Source: an uncultured Fidelibacterota bacterium (GTDB taxonomy: Bacteria; Fidelibacterota; UBA8477; JABMPR01). Taken from it: a stretch of DNA of 64,000 bases. The notes below the pieces were generated by a model. It was not told the DNA's origin. It searched no databases and saw only the letters and a list, made by a program, of their open reading frames with translations. Both the position numbers and the translations under genes were made by a program. Shown piece by piece: positions 1 through 8,917 of the stretch (its first letter is position 1; each line of letters starts with the position of its first letter). The stretch is taken from the NCBI GenBank assembly GCA_937888365.1, contig CALBFA010000042.1, forward strand, positions 1-64,000, in the 5' to 3' direction.

Positions 1-78
1 GGCTAAATACCTTTGGAAGTCTTAAACAGAGACCCAGTTATTTTGACACTCCCTTAAATTTAATATGAGGAGTTTTTT

Positions 79-2265
79 ATGAAGAATTTTCAAAAAATAT
101 TGATTCTATTATTAATTAGCATTTTCATAACAAATCAGAATGTCTATGCCTGTCGATTGTTATCTATGATTGCAGATAATGGTGCCAATTTAAGTGGTGA
201 TGTAAATTCTGGCAGAGTAACCCAATATACCGATTATTTGCAAACCCAAAGCAATAGTCATGATGACGGCTGGGGTTTTCTTTACTATCAAGATGAGCAA
301 TTTTTATCAGACGGAAGTGTTGGAAATATTTTTAGAGGTGAAGAGCGGGCTGACGAAGGTGGTGGCTTTGATAACGCACAAACAAATTTACGCTTTACCC
401 CAAATGTAACAACATTAATGTGCCATATAAGAAGAACAAGTTCGGGGGCTAACAGCATAGATAATCCTCATCCTTGGATAATGGAATATAATGGTACTAC
501 ATATTCATTTGCACATAATGGGACAATTAACGATAAAGAAGGGTTAAGAGATATCATTGGTGTAGATTGGATAAATGCTCATGGCGGTTTAAACACTTTT
601 GGGCTTGGTGACTGGGAAGGTGTTGGTTGGCCAAATGTTGTAGATTCCGAACTTTATTTCTTCTGGCTTATGAAAAATATTGAAGAAGAAGGTGATATCC
701 TACAAGGACTAAAAAAGGCTCTGTCAAATGATACTTTTCAAACTATTACAAATGGTAATAGTTTGAATTTCACTTTTTCGAACGGTGAGGCAATTTGGGC
801 TTATAAGAGAGCAAGTTCAAGCGAAAGCGGTGATCCTAATTTTGCTCATAGCCTTTATTGGGTAGAAAATAATGCGGAATTTTTAGAATCTGGCATGTTT
901 TTTAATTATAAAGCTGTTATGTCACAACCAAATACAGTTTGGGCAAATAATTGGGGTGAAGATTGGCATAATATGATAAATGACCAATTAGTATATTTAC
1001 CACGAAACAGTAGTGCTGTGACTTTTAACAATTTTGGTCTTGAGTTGGCGGTAGTAGAAGTGAAAATACTTAAACAAAAATGGAACTGGGTGGGTTTTCC
1101 AGTTATGGACGATTTGGATGGCACCTCAATTGAGCCATTACTAGCTCCTATCTCTTCCTTCGCGGAGCAATCCATTGGACTAGATATAAACTCGTTTTTT
1201 TTGAATGGCTTCTGGGATCCTATTATTGATATTTTTCCAAGAAACGGCTATAAGTTGTTAACTGCCACGGATGAAGAAAATTACTCCCTTCCAATAACGG
1301 GCTCGAGATTAAAATCAATTGCACCGGTTTCATTAACGAGTGGAGAAAACTGGGTAACTTACTTTGTTGACGAGGAGCAAGAGCCCTTACATGCTTTACC
1401 ACCCGAGGTTATAGAACGCTTAGTTTCCATAAAAGCACAGGACTGGTATATGTTTAAAAGTGGTAACCATTGGATAAAGAAAAGTCCTCCAATATGCCCA
1501 GCAGAACCAGGTGCACCTTGTATTACCTTTAAATATGGTGAAATGTATATTTTGACCTTGAGTTCAGGCGAAAATATAAACATGATTTATGAAACAGGGA
1601 ATGGAACACCTCCTGGTGGTAATGTCGTTTTAAAAACCACATCTTTTGATGTACAGGTAAAAGAAGATTATACAGCTCTCTCAATTGAAGGGATTGAGGA
1701 CCCCGCCTCGGTAAAGGAGGTGGCAATATTTTTAGCAGATAACTGTATTGCTGCTGAGCCCGTAGATGAGTTCCCTCTCTATATGCAGGCTTATAATGGC
1801 GATGAATCTATGAATGATATCTCGATTCAAGTTGTAAGAGATGCTGGTTTAGCCAAAAGTATTCCTGACCATGCAACCCAAATAGGGCATGATAATATGT
1901 TTAAAGAGCACTATAAGCTTGCTAAAATGGATAAAGAAATAACCGAGGGTGGTTTTGTAGTGTATAAGGCTACAATCGAAAAGAGTGACGAGATTATGGT
2001 GATGGAAACATCTCTACTTTCAGTTTATCCAAATCCATTTAATCCTAGCACGACTTTGCAGTATGAGCTAGCCAAACATGAACATGTTTCAGTTGTCATT
2101 TATGACATGAGTGGTCGAGTCGTTGAAAATCTATATCAAGGTCAACAAGATAGAGGTCAATATGAACTCACATGGAACGGTAGCGATGTGGCGTCAGGGA
2201 TGTATTTTGTCGTATTTAAAACCTCTGACTATCAGTCCACACAGAAAGTGATGCTGCTTAAATAA
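79..2265 (+). CDS. Secreted class-II glutamine amidotransferase-like protein with T9SS sorting domain
   Basis: The N-terminal half looks like the YafJ/EgtC branch of class-II glutamine amidotransferases (Ntn hydrolases). A hydrophobic signal peptide (about residues 1-24) ends in V-Y-A, directly followed by Cys25 in the context CRLLSM; in this family the nucleophile is the N-terminal Cys. Other family motifs are DDGWG (62-66), MCHIRR (114-119), HPW (131-133) and FAHNG (144-148). The middle region (about 330-560) is beta-rich and unrecognised. The last 75 or so residues, starting with YPNPFNPST, form a type A T9SS sorting domain, so the protein should reach the cell surface or medium. Start chosen for GAGGAG at 66-71. 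Known family members are cytoplasmic; the substrate here is unknown. A lipoprotein reading of Cys25 is possible but Tyr at -2 fits poorly. Confidence 0.8.
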   Translation: MKNFQKILILLLISIFITNQNVYACRLLSMIADNGANLSGDVNSGRVTQYTDYLQTQSNSHDDGWGFLYYQDEQFLSDGSVGNIFRGEERADEGGGFDNAQTNLRFTPNVTTLMCHIRRTSSGANSIDNPHPWIMEYNGTTYSFAHNGTINDKEGLRDIIGVDWINAHGGLNTFGLGDWEGVGWPNVVDSELYFFWLMKNIEEEGDILQGLKKALSNDTFQTITNGNSLNFTFSNGEAIWAYKRASSSESGDPNFAHSLYWVENNAEFLESGMFFNYKAVMSQPNTVWANNWGEDWHNMINDQLVYLPRNSSAVTFNNFGLELAVVEVKILKQKWNWVGFPVMDDLDGTSIEPLLAPISSFAEQSIGLDINSFFLNGFWDPIIDIFPRNGYKLLTATDEENYSLPITGSRLKSIAPVSLTSGENWVTYFVDEEQEPLHALPPEVIERLVSIKAQDWYMFKSGNHWIKKSPPICPAEPGAPCITFKYGEMYILTLSSGENINMIYETGNGTPPGGNVVLKTTSFDVQVKEDYTALSIEGIEDPASVKEVAIFLADNCIAAEPVDEFPLYMQAYNGDESMNDISIQVVRDAGLAKSIPDHATQIGHDNMFKEHYKLAKMDKEITEGGFVVYKATIEKSDEIMVMETSLLSVYPNPFNPSTTLQYELAKHEHVSVVIYDMSGRVVENLYQGQQDRGQYELTWNGSDVASGMYFVVFKTSDYQSTQKVMLLK

Positions 2266-2329
2266 AAAACACATGGGTATAAATGATAACATAAGAGATA
2301 AAATCAAAACATGAAAATGCGAATCAATT

Positions 2330-2375
2330 CCCCTCCTTTTTTAAGGAGGGGTGTCCCGACGCTATGGGTCGGGAC
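2330..2375. repeat. Double-hairpin intergenic repeat
   Basis: There are two perfect adjacent inverted repeats. CCCCTCCTT (2330-2338) pairs with AAGGAGGGG (2343-2351) across a TTTT loop. GTCCCGAC (2353-2360) pairs with GTCGGGAC (2368-2375) across a 7-nt loop. The GC-rich block stands out from AT-rich surroundings and looks like a REP/MITE-type dispersed repeat. It lies just before the next gene and creates a spurious in-frame N-terminal extension of that gene. I see no second copy in the window, so the repeat status is inferred. Confidence 0.55.
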
Positions 2376-2418
2376 GGGGTGGTTTAAAGGCTACAAAACT
2401 ACAAAGGTGCTAAGAATA

Positions 2419-4686
2419 ATGGGATTTAAACGTTGTAAGCTCAATTGTCATGCTCTGTATTTAATCCTAATCATGATGTTTCCTTTCTCAATCCAAGCCA
2501 CCACTTGGATAGTCCAACCCGAAGCTGGGGGTCATTTTGTACGGATTCAAGACGCTATAGATGGCTCCAGTCAGGGTGATACGATTCTGGTAGAACCTGG
2601 GACTTATTATGAGAATATCAACTTTAATGGAAAGAATGTGGTTTTAACTTCTCGCTATCTTTATACAGAAGATGAGAATGATATCAATACAACCATCATA
2701 GATGGAAATCGTGATGGGCGAGTGGTGACCATTGAAAGTGGCGAAAACCGCTCTTGTCAATTGATTGGATTTATAATAACCCATGGGCTATTGAATTCTG
2801 GGCCCTATGACTATAACTCGACGCGTTATGGCGCTGGTCTTTTTATACAAGAGAGCAGTCCTCGAATTGTGCACGCCATTATCAGAGATAATCAAATTTC
2901 AGGAATGACAGGTGGCGGTGGTGTTGCTGTTAAAGACAACTCCTCTCCCTTTTTCAGTAAAGTTTCTATTTATAATAATAACTCGGGTTTCACAGGGGGC
3001 GGCCTTGTAGTATTTAATACTTCCACCCCTGAATTTGACTCTATCAACAAATGTAGTATTTATAATAATATTTCAGGCGCTCAGAATGATATTTGGCTAA
3101 ATGAGAACTATCCAAATGAAATATCAATACCTTTAGATACTTTTTCGCTTAGCGAGGCTAATGAACATTTTATTGGTTTGCCACCGACTCTAAACTTAAC
3201 AGCAGAGCATGCCTACTTTGAACCTATAGCAAATGATTTGTATGTGAGTCCAGGTGGTGATGACAATAACTCGGGTTTGTCCTTTAACTCGCCCCTCAAA
3301 ACCATTCAATATGCCTTAAGTATAATTGAGAGTGATAGTTTAAACCCACACACGATATACTTAGATGAAGGTGTCTTCTCACCATCAGGTGGACAACATT
3401 TTCCTCTCAATGCAAAGAGTTTTATTAATATTCAAGGTGCTGGAAAAGATCTGACCATTTTGGATGGTGAGAATCTAGCAACACACATTTTTGCACGCTA
3501 TGATAATCACTATACAGTATCTAGTTTAGGCCTTACTCGCGCTCCATATTTAGGACCGGCAAGGTCAATAAAGCTGTGTGAAAATATTGGTGCAGAATAT
3601 TCAAATATTCGCTTTTGGAATAATAGTGGTGGATCATTAATTCTGGGTCAAATTAGTACAGAAAGCCCGCCACACCCACAAACTGATTTTGTCACATTAG
3701 ATAGTTTAGAAATAATAAACAACTCTTGTTTGAGAAATATATATTTTAGTGGTCATAGCAAAATAGTTTTAAAAAATAGTATCATAAGAAATACAATCCC
3801 TGTTTATGATGAAATATGGGAGACTTTTATGGGGCAACCTTTATTTGCGACATCAAATTCTCCAGAAACGAATAGCCTTGTTCTTCAAAATGTAGAAATT
3901 ACACAGAATAATAACCCTACACCTTGGTATGATAGTTTTTCCGCAGTTAGTGTTAATAATATTTCAACCGCCTTGATTAACTGTACTATAGGCGATAATG
4001 AAAGCCAGTACGGTGCTGCTTTAGTTATGTATGATGCCGACGTTACGGTTGTAAATAGCATTTTGTATGGCAATAGTCCTACGCAAATATTACTGGATAA
4101 CCTCTATGGGAATTCAAGAAATACGCTTACGGTGCAGAACTCACTGATAGAAGGGGGTCAATGGAACGTGATGGGCATGGGAGCCAATACACTTAATTGG
4201 CTAGAGGGCAATATTGACGAAGACCCATTGTTTCAAGGAGGAGATGTTAATCCCTACTATTTAACAGCGAATTCTCCAGCAATTGATGCGGGAACGGACT
4301 TTTTTGTTTGGGAGGGTGATACTCTTTTAAATTTAAGCCCTGATGATTACCGAGGACTAGCACCTGATATCGGTGCGTATGAGTATGATGAAACCAATGA
4401 TGTTGTTGAAATGGTAGTTCCTACATCATTCAAATTGTATGGCAATTACCCGAATCCGTTTAATGGCGTGACGCATTTATCTTTTTATGTACCGCAAGCA
4501 GGTGATGTAAAATTGACAGTTTATAATATTCAAGGTCAAGAAATTGAAAAGAAAGTCCTCACATATTTAAGCTCAGGTTCTCAAACAATCGCTTGGGATG
4601 CGAAAGATTTACCTTCAGGACTTTATATATACCGGTTTACATATCTAGGTGTTAGCTTTTATGGCAAAGCGTTGTTGGTGAAATAG
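2419..4686 (+). CDS. Secreted right-handed beta-helix protein with T9SS sorting domain
   Basis: This is an exported 755-residue protein. A signal peptide ends near the Ile-Gln-Ala before TTWIVQ. Two parallel beta-helix regions follow, each opening with the DUF1565-like pattern (GDTILVEPGTYYENI; later LYVSPGGDDNNSG...SPLKTIQ). The C-terminus starts with YPNPFNGV and ends KALLVK, a T9SS type A sorting domain. An upstream in-frame ATG at 2311 would add 36 residues encoded by the double-hairpin repeat. I prefer ATG 2419, which has AAAGGTG at 2403-2409 and leads straight into the signal peptide. Beta-helix proteins of this kind are often polysaccharide lyases or adhesins; no catalytic residues can be assigned, so the substrate is unknown. 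Confidence 0.75.
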   Translation: MGFKRCKLNCHALYLILIMMFPFSIQATTWIVQPEAGGHFVRIQDAIDGSSQGDTILVEPGTYYENINFNGKNVVLTSRYLYTEDENDINTTIIDGNRDGRVVTIESGENRSCQLIGFIITHGLLNSGPYDYNSTRYGAGLFIQESSPRIVHAIIRDNQISGMTGGGGVAVKDNSSPFFSKVSIYNNNSGFTGGGLVVFNTSTPEFDSINKCSIYNNISGAQNDIWLNENYPNEISIPLDTFSLSEANEHFIGLPPTLNLTAEHAYFEPIANDLYVSPGGDDNNSGLSFNSPLKTIQYALSIIESDSLNPHTIYLDEGVFSPSGGQHFPLNAKSFINIQGAGKDLTILDGENLATHIFARYDNHYTVSSLGLTRAPYLGPARSIKLCENIGAEYSNIRFWNNSGGSLILGQISTESPPHPQTDFVTLDSLEIINNSCLRNIYFSGHSKIVLKNSIIRNTIPVYDEIWETFMGQPLFATSNSPETNSLVLQNVEITQNNNPTPWYDSFSAVSVNNISTALINCTIGDNESQYGAALVMYDADVTVVNSILYGNSPTQILLDNLYGNSRNTLTVQNSLIEGGQWNVMGMGANTLNWLEGNIDEDPLFQGGDVNPYYLTANSPAIDAGTDFFVWEGDTLLNLSPDDYRGLAPDIGAYEYDETNDVVEMVVPTSFKLYGNYPNPFNGVTHLSFYVPQAGDVKLTVYNIQGQEIEKKVLTYLSSGSQTIAWDAKDLPSGLYIYRFTYLGVSFYGKALLVK

Positions 4687-4738
4687 AGATATATTTTACT
4701 TCACCGCAACGTTTCATTATTATAAACGACAAAAAAAA

Positions 4739-4757
4739 GGCTCAACACCGTTGAGCC
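4739..4757. terminator. Bidirectional rho-independent terminator
   Basis: GGCTCAAC (4739-4746) pairs with GTTGAGCC (4750-4757) around an ACC loop. A run of A precedes the hairpin and TTTTT follows it, so it can end transcription from both sides. It lies between the convergent beta-helix gene (plus) and barrel gene (minus). Confidence 0.85.
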
Positions 4758-4783
4758 TTTTTAAAATCAGTGCGTGATTAAGA

Positions 4784-6328
4784 TTAAAATGTAAATCCGG
4801 TTTCGATACTGGTAATAGCGATAACTTCATCCGAATTTTTGGATGTATCGATTTCACCGTCACCGTTTACGTCACGGTAAGATTGTTTGAAGTCATACGC
4901 TAAAATGACGCCGCCACCCAGTTCAAATGCTGCGCGATAACCTAAGATTGAACCTTCAGCAACAAAGTTGAAGGGATCTTCGCGATTCATTCTTTCGAAA
5001 TAAGCTTTTGCTTCTTTGAGTTTAGGAAGTGAGTTTTCAGCAAGCCCGATACTAGCCGTCACACCCTTTACAGCGATTGTATCTTGACGCATATCCAAAT
5101 AAGAACCCGTAATCGTTAAGAAATTAGCGATATTTGCACTTAATCCACCGTAAATACCTTTAAGTGCTGGGGTTTCTAAATAACCCATATCTTTGGTATA
5201 GGCTAATGGGTCGCCATTGGAATCTTCACGAACCATTACACGCTGTAAATCATAGTTACGATCGAAAAAGCCAAAGGCAAAGTTTTCGCTCGATTGGCGA
5301 TATTCCAAATCATAATGAACCATTTTCATAATTTTACCATGGATTCCTGGAGCAAAACCCCATCCATGAGAAATCGTGTCATTTGATAAAACATTGACAT
5401 GGTCGCCTAAGAATTTTGAAAACTCAACAGCAGCCATCATCGTAAAAGGACCTTTTTCAATAACCGGGTAGCCGACATCAAAACTTATTGCAGAGATTGA
5501 CTTTTTGGTGTCGTTAATATTTAATGGTTCGCCTTTAAGAAGAACTGAAGGGTCTAGTAAAATATCCCCACCTGTCCAACCTGGAATTTCGTTCGCATAA
5601 ATAACGTCTGTAATATTATCGCCATCGGCATCGCGGTCATCAGCATCAGTTATACCATCGCCATCAGAGTCAATATAAAGGGAGTCAGCATCAGGAAAGT
5701 CATCAGCAAAATCAGGATATCCATCGCCGTCGCGATCAGAAAGTCCTAAATATTGATTGCCGTCTGTTGCATAAGTTGCACCAAATTTAAGTTTTCCTAA
5801 GTTTGTTGTAGCACGAACACTCATTAATCCTGGTCCGCCATTAAATTCCTTAATATTTGCAGCGAAGCCTTCAAATCCAACTCCAAGTGGTCCCATGGGT
5901 AATGTTGCACCAAAATGCGCTCCAACTTGGCGGACAGCAGGGAATTCTTCCATGTTGGAATAATTTTTAATTAAAATTCCGTAGCCTATCGTAACATTAT
6001 CGAGTGTTCCATAACGAGCAAATAATTTGTCGCCAGGCTGACCCCAACGTAAATATAAAATTTTGTCTAAAATATCTTGAGCTTCATTCCATTCGTCAGC
6101 TCTAATGTCACCTTGAGCGTTCAAATAAATGACCAAATCTAGACCCACGCCAAGTTTGCCTAACGCAACTTCAGGTCGTAATGCGATTTGATTATAAATT
6201 TCTCCGTCAATTGTAACGGCACCCAGCCCCATGCCCATTCCGTAATCGGGACCCGATCCTGCGCCTTGTGCAAATAAAAGGGTCGTAAAAGCTGCTATGC
6301 TTATTAACATCAATTTCATGTGTTTCAT
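4784..6328 (-). CDS. Outer-membrane beta-barrel protein with Asp-rich calcium-binding repeats
   Basis: A 514-residue exported protein with a signal peptide ending LLFAQ. The mature part has alternating hydrophobic/Gly patterns typical of an outer-membrane barrel and ends in ...IETGFTF with a terminal Phe, the usual Bam-recognition residue. Between about residues 195 and 240 lies an acidic block of thrombospondin type 3-like repeats (DRDGDGYPD, DSDGDGITD, DADGDNITD). A lone EF-like DVNGDGEID sits near the C-terminus. The start is supported by AGGAGA just upstream on the minus strand. Similar barrels with an inserted calcium-binding stalk occur in FCB bacteria, but the solute or partner is unknown. 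It is transcribed after rnc, separated by 105 bp that hold a perfect hairpin. Confidence 0.65.
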   Translation of the reverse strand: MKHMKLMLISIAAFTTLLFAQGAGSGPDYGMGMGLGAVTIDGEIYNQIALRPEVALGKLGVGLDLVIYLNAQGDIRADEWNEAQDILDKILYLRWGQPGDKLFARYGTLDNVTIGYGILIKNYSNMEEFPAVRQVGAHFGATLPMGPLGVGFEGFAANIKEFNGGPGLMSVRATTNLGKLKFGATYATDGNQYLGLSDRDGDGYPDFADDFPDADSLYIDSDGDGITDADDRDADGDNITDVIYANEIPGWTGGDILLDPSVLLKGEPLNINDTKKSISAISFDVGYPVIEKGPFTMMAAVEFSKFLGDHVNVLSNDTISHGWGFAPGIHGKIMKMVHYDLEYRQSSENFAFGFFDRNYDLQRVMVREDSNGDPLAYTKDMGYLETPALKGIYGGLSANIANFLTITGSYLDMRQDTIAVKGVTASIGLAENSLPKLKEAKAYFERMNREDPFNFVAEGSILGYRAAFELGGGVILAYDFKQSYRDVNGDGEIDTSKNSDEVIAITSIETGFTF

Positions 6329-6376
6329 ATAATTCTCCTGTTCATTTTGGGTGTGAATATAATGGTATTTATGGGC

Positions 6377-6400
6377 TTAACCATTGGAAACAATGGTTAA
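6377..6400. other. Perfect 10-bp inverted repeat with GAAA/TTTC loop
   Basis: TTAACCATTG (6377-6386) pairs perfectly with CAATGGTTAA (6391-6400). The loop is GAAA on the plus strand. It lies in the leader of the barrel gene and downstream of rnc. There is no U-tract on the minus strand, so an operator or leader hairpin is more likely than a terminator. Confidence 0.5.
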
Positions 6401-6433
6401 TTTAAATTTGTGAGTGATATCAAAACTCTTCGA

Positions 6434-7204
6434 TTAGAATTCATCAAAACTTAAATTCCAATTTTTTAATGCATCATTTGCAGCATTTTGGCTCGCTTCT
6501 TTTTTGCTAAAGCCTTCACCAAAACCGATAATTTTGTCCTGAATTTGTGTTTGCATGATAAAAATGCGTGAATGATCAGGTCCGCTTTCTTCAGATACAA
6601 GATAAATGGGTGTTCCTAATCCAAGGCGTTGACACTTTTCGGCAAGTTGACCTTTGTAATTGAAAGTTTGTAAGTCCTCGCTGTAATTGGGCTTTAATTT
6701 GAGAATAAAATGATGAATAAAATTTTTAGCATCCTCGTATGAGCCATCAATATAAATAGCTCCAATAACGGATTCAACAATATCGGCCCGAATAGATTCT
6801 TGCTCTCTATCATTGCGGGATAAAATGGCGTTTGATGCTCTAAGAAAATTATGAAGCCCAAGATCTGTACTACAACTTGTGAGAAAGTTCCCGTTTACTA
6901 GAATGGTTCGATATTTTGTTAACGTGCCTTCATTAAGATGAGGATGTTGCTCAAAAATAAAATCAGTTGCTACTAGTTGAAGAACGGCGTCTCCTAAAAA
7001 CTCCAACCTTTCATAATGATCTTCATAAATTGTATGGCCCAAAGAATAGCTGCTATGTGTCAAAGCCTCGGCTAAAAGAGACGGATTTTTAAAAGTATAT
7101 TGGATGCATTTTTCGACGTCTTTGATGGGGAAATCAGGTATTACAATTTGAGCTTCGGTTTTTGAGGAAAATAGTTTGGTAAAATTATCAATGAAGCGTT
7201 TCAT
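6434..7204 (-). CDS. rnc: Ribonuclease III
   Basis: Double-strand-specific endoribonuclease that matures rRNA and some mRNAs. The nuclease domain (about residues 30-180) carries the signature ERLEFLGDAV (65-74) with the metal-binding acidic residues Glu68 and Asp72, and a second acidic cluster in DIVESVIGAIYID. A C-terminal dsRNA-binding domain (about 185-253) ends with the KKEASQNAANDAL helix. The length of 256 is slightly above E. coli RNase III because of an N-terminal extension of about 25 residues. It is the last gene of the yceD-fab block on the minus strand, 107 bp after fabF, an arrangement common in FCB genomes and Firmicutes. Confidence 0.95.
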   Translation of the reverse strand: MKRFIDNFTKLFSSKTEAQIVIPDFPIKDVEKCIQYTFKNPSLLAEALTHSSYSLGHTIYEDHYERLEFLGDAVLQLVATDFIFEQHPHLNEGTLTKYRTILVNGNFLTSCSTDLGLHNFLRASNAILSRNDREQESIRADIVESVIGAIYIDGSYEDAKNFIHHFILKLKPNYSEDLQTFNYKGQLAEKCQRLGLGTPIYLVSEESGPDHSRIFIMQTQIQDKIIGFGEGFSKKEASQNAANDALKNWNLSFDEF

Positions 7205-7311
7205 ACGGCATCACCTTTTGAGAGACAATGGCGATTGATGAGTTCCAATAATTTTAGTGATATCAAACTAAAGGCGATTCTTTATGTTTTATGCCATTCG
7301 TATAGAAGCGT

Positions 7312-8547
7312 TTATACTTTTTTAACCACTAATACCGCGTTATGCCCACCAAATCCAAAAGAGTTACTCATGGCAATATGAAGATCTGCTTCTTTTGCTT
7401 TATTTGGTGTATAATTCAAATCGCACTCTTCATCTTTATTTTGGTAATTTATCGTTGGAGGGACAATATTATCATTTAGCGCCATAATCGTTGCTGCTAA
7501 TTCAATTCCACCTGAGGCGCCTAATAAATGACCTGTCATTGATTTCGTTGAACTAATATTAACTTGATAAGCATAATCACCAAAAACGTCTTTGATAGCT
7601 TTTGTCTCATTTTTATCGTTTGCGGGTGTGGATGTTCCATGTGCATTGATATAATCAATATCTGTCGGCTCGACATCAGCATCTTTTAATGCTTGTTTGA
7701 TGGCTCGAACGGCACCTTCGCCACCTGGAGCGGGGCTGGTGATATGATAGGCATCGCCTGTCATCCCAAATCCACTGAGTTCGGCCAAAATCTTTGCGCC
7801 TCTGGCCTCGGCATGTTCTAAAGTTTCCAAGACAAAAACCCCAGAGCCTTCGCCCATGACAAAACCGCTTCGTTCAGCATCAAAAGGTCGAGAAGCGGTG
7901 GCGGGATTAGGATTTTGCGATAAGGCTTTCATATTGGCGAATCCTGCAAAAGCGATGGGTGTAATGGTTGCATCCGCCGCGCCGGCGATAACGACATCCG
8001 CATCACCATAACGAAGGGAACGAAGCGCCAAGCCAATAGCATGGTTTGCTGTAGCACAAGCTGATGAAACTGAGAAATTAAGTCCTTTAAGTCCCCAAAT
8101 AATAGAAACATATCCTGCAGCTATGTCTGGAATCATCATCGGAATAAAGAATGGCGAAACGCGCCGATGGCCTTTTTGTAAAAGCTTTGTGTGTTCTTCT
8201 GAAAAAACTTGTAATCCACCGATTCCAGATCCAATAATAACACCAACACGTTCGCGATCCGTTTTGTCAAAATCGATTCCGCTTTGTTTGATGGCTTCAT
8301 CAGCAGCATGAATAGCATATCGTGCATACGGATCCATACGTCGTGATTCCTTCGGTTCCACAAGATGATCAATGTTGATATCTTCTTTAATTAAGCCGCC
8401 AACTGTTGCATTCGAACCCGCTTCTACTAGCCAATCAATGGTTTGAATACCACTTTTCCCGGTTTTCATGCCATCCCATAATTCGGAGACCGTATTTCCT
8501 AAAGGTGAAACGACACCCATACCTGTAATGACGACACGTTTTTTCAT
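7312..8547 (-). CDS. fabF: Beta-ketoacyl-ACP synthase II
   Basis: Condensing enzyme that elongates acyl-ACP with malonyl-ACP in type II fatty-acid synthesis. The thiolase-fold protein has the Cys-His-His triad: Cys in VSSACATANH (about residue 164), His in NAHGTSTPANDKNE (about 303) and His in KSMTGHLLGASGG (about 340). The C-terminal NSFGFGGHN loop is also present. The start is taken as ATG 8547 with GAGGAG upstream; a TTG three bases earlier would also be in frame. The length of 411 is typical. It follows acpP by about 100 bp and precedes rnc. Confidence 0.95.
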   Translation of the reverse strand: MKKRVVITGMGVVSPLGNTVSELWDGMKTGKSGIQTIDWLVEAGSNATVGGLIKEDINIDHLVEPKESRRMDPYARYAIHAADEAIKQSGIDFDKTDRERVGVIIGSGIGGLQVFSEEHTKLLQKGHRRVSPFFIPMMIPDIAAGYVSIIWGLKGLNFSVSSACATANHAIGLALRSLRYGDADVVIAGAADATITPIAFAGFANMKALSQNPNPATASRPFDAERSGFVMGEGSGVFVLETLEHAEARGAKILAELSGFGMTGDAYHITSPAPGGEGAVRAIKQALKDADVEPTDIDYINAHGTSTPANDKNETKAIKDVFGDYAYQVNISSTKSMTGHLLGASGGIELAATIMALNDNIVPPTINYQNKDEECDLNYTPNKAKEADLHIAMSNSFGFGGHNAVLVVKKV

Positions 8548-8645
8548 CAAAATCTTAACTCCTCAAAAAAATAATTCACCATTGGATTCGCATAAATACG
8601 AAATAATGGTGAATCATAATCGACTACTATAATTATTTAATAGGC

Positions 8646-8879
8646 TTAGTTAAGCTTTCCGTCAATATAGTCTACGGCAGCTTTAACCGTTAAAATGCTT
8701 TCAGCATCTTCGTCTGGGATTTCAATATCAAAAACCTCTTCGAACTGCATAATAAGCTCAACTGTATCAAGTGAGTCGGCACCTAAATCATCAATAAATG
8801 AAGCATTTTCAGTTACTTTAGATACATCCACACCCAGTTTTTCCACAACTGCTTCGATTACTTTTTCTAATGTTGACAT
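8646..8879 (-). CDS. acpP: Acyl carrier protein
   Basis: A small acidic four-helix carrier of 77 residues. The phosphopantetheine attachment site is Ser36 in [10 protein letters not shown]. The overall length and acidic helix II match canonical AcpP. A strong AAGGAGA Shine-Dalgarno lies upstream of the ATG on the minus strand. It sits between fabG and fabF, the standard fab order. Confidence 0.97.
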   Translation of the reverse strand: MSTLEKVIEAVVEKLGVDVSKVTENASFIDDLGADSLDTVELIMQFEEVFDIEIPDEDAESILTVKAAVDYIDGKLN

Positions 8880-8917
8880 ATTATTCGTCTCCTTTTTCTT
8901 AAAACTAAATGATTATT

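Noticed and set aside
43-66. Sigma-70 promoter TTGACA...TAATAT before the first gene
   Set aside because: The spacing is 12 bp instead of about 17 and the -10 candidate overlaps the ribosome-binding site.
2311-2418. N-terminal extension of the beta-helix gene
   Set aside because: It is encoded by the double-hairpin repeat and lies before a signal peptide; ATG 2419 has a better ribosome-binding site.
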